From an uncultured Pseudomonadota bacterium (GTDB lineage: Bacteria > Pseudomonadota > Gammaproteobacteria > Burkholderiales > Thiobacillaceae), in contig CAIXFP010000318.1 of NCBI GenBank assembly GCA_903918705.1, positions 1 to 16,067 of the forward strand: DNA of 16,067 nt, in the 5' to 3' direction. The notes under the pieces were generated by a model. That model saw nothing but the letters and a program-made list of their open reading frames with translations, was not told the origin of the DNA and ran no database searches. How positions within the stretch are numbered: position 1 is the first letter of the stretch; each line of letters begins with the position of its first letter. The position numbers and the translations under genes were made by a program. Shown one piece after another: positions 14,319 through 16,067 of this stretch.

Positions 14319-14555
14319 TCATGCCCGCGCCACCGCCTCGCGGATGCGCCGGACCGTGTCTTCCACCGGAGCCTTGCCCGACACTTCCAGGCCGAAGCCA
14401 CGCGCGATCGCATTGACCTTGGCCGGGTTGAGCGGCATGCCCCCGGCATCGATGGCGGCCAGCAGCGCCTTGGCCTGGCGCAGTTCCCGCGGGAGCGCTG
14501 CGCGTGGCGCGATGAGGCGATGCAGCCAGTCAGGCAGAAAACGCAGTGCTTTCAT
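14319..14555 (-). CDS. Small protein of unknown function (78 residues)
   Basis: I do not recognise a named family. The product is basic and helical: an N-terminal amphipathic stretch MKALRFLPDWLHRL (1-14), then a helix with PRELRQAKALLAAIDAGG (22-39), the turn MPLNPAKVNAIAR (40-52) and FGLEVSGKAPVEDTVRRI (54-71). The last part reads like a small DNA- or RNA-binding or dimerisation module, but that is a guess. The ATG at 14555 is preceded by GGGAG at good spacing. The open frame continues upstream to 14768, but that stretch is Arg/Pro-rich and overlaps the phosphodiesterase gene, so it is rejected. It lies 127 bases after the phosphodiesterase stop and could be in the same transcript. Confidence 0.7.
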   Translation of the reverse strand: MKALRFLPDWLHRLIAPRAALPRELRQAKALLAAIDAGGMPLNPAKVNAIARGFGLEVSGKAPVEDTVRRIREAVARA

Positions 14556-14682
14556 TCTTGCTCCCGGGTCAGGTGGGCAATGGCCCGCACCGCCAGCGCG
14601 GCCGGCCGATACAAGCGGCGGGGTAGCGCGCTGGGTGAACTGGCGCGGCGTGCCCGGCCATACCTTGTTGCGGGCGCGACGC

Positions 14683-15444
14683 CTAAACGTCGAACGCCAT
14701 GCCTTCCTCCAGCCGGCGCGTCCGGCCCGGCGCCAGGGCCTCCAGTTCGGCCAGGATGACGGCTTCACTACCGGGTTTGAGATGGCTGATCCAGACCTCG
14801 GGCTCGGCGCGCATCAGGGCGAGATCGGCCGCCAGGGGTTCCGGGCTGTAGTGCTTGGAAGCCGTGGCCACATCCTGCTGAGCCGTGGCGAAGGAGCACT
14901 CGACGAAGAGATGTTTCAGGTCCGCCGTGGCGTCGGCCAGTTCCCAAAGTTCGGCATGGCTGGCGGTGTCGCCGGAAAACAGGGCGCTGGCGGCGGTGCC
15001 GCGCATCAGGAAGCCCACCGCCGGCACCACATGGTTGGCGGGTATGGCGGTGATCTCGCGCTCGCCCAGGCGCACCGGCACGCCGACCTGCAACGGCTCG
15101 TAATGCAGGAACGGCGACTCGACGCTGGGGATGCGGGAGAAATCCGGCCAGATGCGCCAATTGAACAGGTGCGACTTGAGTATCTCCAGCACCTCCGGCA
15201 AGGCGTGCAGCACCAGACTGTGGCCGCGTTCTCCCGCCACGCTGTCCATCAACAGGGGCAGGCAGAGGATGTGGTCGAGGTGGGAATGGGTCAAAAAGAT
15301 GTGGTCGACCCGCCCCAGGGCCTCGCGGGTCAAGCGGGTGACGCCGGTGCCGGCATCCACCAGGATGTCGTCATCGATCAGAAACGAAGTGGTATGGCGA
15401 TCGTCGCCGATGCCCCCGGAACAGCCCAAAACCTTGATTCTCAT
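14683..15444 (-). CDS. Metallo-beta-lactamase-fold, class II cyclic-nucleotide phosphodiesterase-like protein
   Basis: 253 residues. Metal ligands are evident: THSHLDHI (H53, H55, D57, H58), H138 (ANHVV), D159 (FSGDT) and H221 (ISHLKPG). The H-x-H-L-D-H signature, and the ISHLKPG and VECSFA blocks, are those of class II 3',5'-cyclic-nucleotide phosphodiesterases (yeast PDE1 and bacterial CpdP relatives), not of typical beta-lactamases or RNase Z. It would hydrolyse cAMP or cGMP in the cytoplasm, as no signal peptide is seen. The ATG at 15444 lies 15 bases after the stop of a class III cyclase, which strongly supports a cyclic-nucleotide substrate. Other MBL hydrolase activities cannot be excluded. 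Confidence 0.85.
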   Translation of the reverse strand: MRIKVLGCSGGIGDDRHTTSFLIDDDILVDAGTGVTRLTREALGRVDHIFLTHSHLDHILCLPLLMDSVAGERGHSLVLHALPEVLEILKSHLFNWRIWPDFSRIPSVESPFLHYEPLQVGVPVRLGEREITAIPANHVVPAVGFLMRGTAASALFSGDTASHAELWELADATADLKHLFVECSFATAQQDVATASKHYSPEPLAADLALMRAEPEVWISHLKPGSEAVILAELEALAPGRTRRLEEGMAFDV

Positions 15445-15459
15445 GGATCGATCCCGTCT

Positions 15460-16067
15460 TTATTTGCTTGTATGGGTAAACACGCCGTCCCACTCGGCAG
15501 GTGGCGGATTGAAGCGGAAATGCGTGACCCGGTCCAGATACACCTGATACAGCTTGCGCTGGCTGATCTTGCCCAGTTCCATCAATTTGAGCTCCGCTTC
15601 GTCCCAGCGGCGCGCCTGGTAGTCGGCGAAGGCGGCCTCGAACAATGCGCCCTCTTTGAGTCGCTCCGGCGGCAACTCGGCGCTCACGCCGAGAGGTTCG
15701 TAGATGGAAACCGGCACTTCCTTGCCCTTGACCCGCACCCGGTCGACGATGTGGAAGGCCAGATCCGGGCATTCCGCCTTCGTGCTCTCCCCCACCAGCA
15801 CACCGACGCCGTATTGGCGGGTGAGGGCTTCCAGACGGGAGGCCAGGTTCACCGCATCGGCCATCACCGTGTAGGCCATGCGGAATTCGGAACCCATGTT
15901 GCCCACGCTCATGCGCCCGGTATTGACGCCGACGCCGATCCTGATGGCCGGGAAACCCCGCTGTTCCAGGCGCGGAGCCAGTTCCAGCAAGCCTTTCTGC
16001 ATGGCCAGGGCCACCAGGACGGCGTCGCGGGCGTGGTGCTCGTCGCTCATGGGCGCGCCCCAGAACG
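15460..16067 (-). CDS. Class III adenylate/guanylate cyclase, C-terminal part (runs off right edge)
   Basis: About 201 residues are visible, entering at the window edge with FWGAP followed by a Met that looks internal, since FWGAPxxDxxHA is the normal class III sequence. The catalytic domain shows IRIGVGVNTGRMSVGNMGS, YTVMADAVNLASRLE with the N-x3-R pair that stabilises the transition state, and a C-terminal RVRVKGKEVPVSIYEPLG. A helical, TPR-like tail of about 75 residues follows. The metal-binding aspartates and any N-terminal sensor (often CHASE2 with membrane spans) are outside the window, so ATP versus GTP specificity cannot be judged. It is followed 15 bases later by the phosphodiesterase-like gene. 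Confidence 0.93.
   Translation of the reverse strand, partial: FWGAPMSDEHHARDAVLVALAMQKGLLELAPRLEQRGFPAIRIGVGVNTGRMSVGNMGSEFRMAYTVMADAVNLASRLEALTRQYGVGVLVGESTKAECPDLAFHIVDRVRVKGKEVPVSIYEPLGVSAELPPERLKEGALFEAAFADYQARRWDEAELKLMELGKISQRKLYQVYLDRVTHFRFNPPPAEWDGVFTHTSK

Noticed and set aside
14556..14768. 71-residue extension of the 78-residue protein
   Set aside because: It is Arg/Trp/Pro-rich, overlaps the phosphodiesterase C-terminus, and an ATG with good Shine-Dalgarno exists at 14555. Apart from this the gap 14556-14682 holds nothing I can support.
16048..16050. ATG at 16050 as the start of the cyclase
   Set aside because: The frame stays open to the window edge and reads FWGAP immediately before it, an internal piece of the class III cyclase domain, so the gene is cut by the window.
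1..16067. CRISPR arrays, insertion sequences, tRNA or rRNA genes, prophage genes, long direct repeats
   Set aside because: None seen. Codon and base composition look even across the window, so there is no sign of recent transfer.

Overview
The window is a GC-rich, densely packed bacterial chromosome segment with no mobile elements, tRNA, rRNA or CRISPR. I infer a betaproteobacterium. The reasons are the block yciB-yciI-bolA-parvulin divergent from PHP phosphatase-yciO-M50 protease-trpS, the ~400-residue TrpS with an internal insertion, and Hfq-like and CbpA-like proteins of proteobacterial type. Genus cannot be read from the sequence alone.

Left third (1-7067, all minus strand). In transcription order it holds a VTT/TMEM64-family membrane protein, an ArnC/GtrB-like polyprenyl-phosphate glycosyltransferase (GT2), an ArnT-like GT-C transferase, a PAP2 phosphatase, a second ArnT-like GT-C transferase, a second PAP2 phosphatase with an altered catalytic motif, and then the 5' part of glycogen phosphorylase, which runs off the left edge. 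From the GT2 gene to the second PAP2 gene every junction overlaps by 1-4 bases, so the five genes are almost certainly one transcriptional and translational unit. The set looks like a lipid-linked sugar pathway. The GT2 loads a sugar onto polyprenyl phosphate, a membrane protein may move the carrier, the GT-C enzymes transfer sugar at the periplasmic face (lipid A or another envelope acceptor), and the PAP2 enzymes remove phosphate from lipid A or recycle the carrier. This is the part most likely to hold an undescribed system.

Middle (7268-9455). A divergent Hfq-like RNA chaperone (minus) stands back to back with a CbpA/DnaJ-type co-chaperone (plus). The 126-bp gap between them carries a sigma32-like heat-shock promoter for cbpA and an extended -10 for the hfq-like gene. 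A strong hairpin separates cbpA from a convergent periplasmic parvulin-type prolyl isomerase.

Right-middle (8622-14222). The minus-strand genes yciB, yciI and bolA overlap by 4 bases each and are followed by the parvulin gene. Divergent from them on the plus strand is a close-packed run: PHP-domain nucleotidase/RNase AM (rnm), yciO, an M50 site-2 protease and trpS. TrpS carries four cysteines spaced like the [4Fe-4S] site known from Thermotoga maritima TrpRS.

Right end (14319-16067, minus). The C-terminal part of a class III nucleotide cyclase enters from the right edge. Fifteen bases after it comes a class II (metallo-beta-lactamase fold) cyclic-nucleotide phosphodiesterase-like gene, then a 78-residue protein of unknown function. 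Synthesis and breakdown of a cyclic nucleotide thus appear to be encoded in one transcript.
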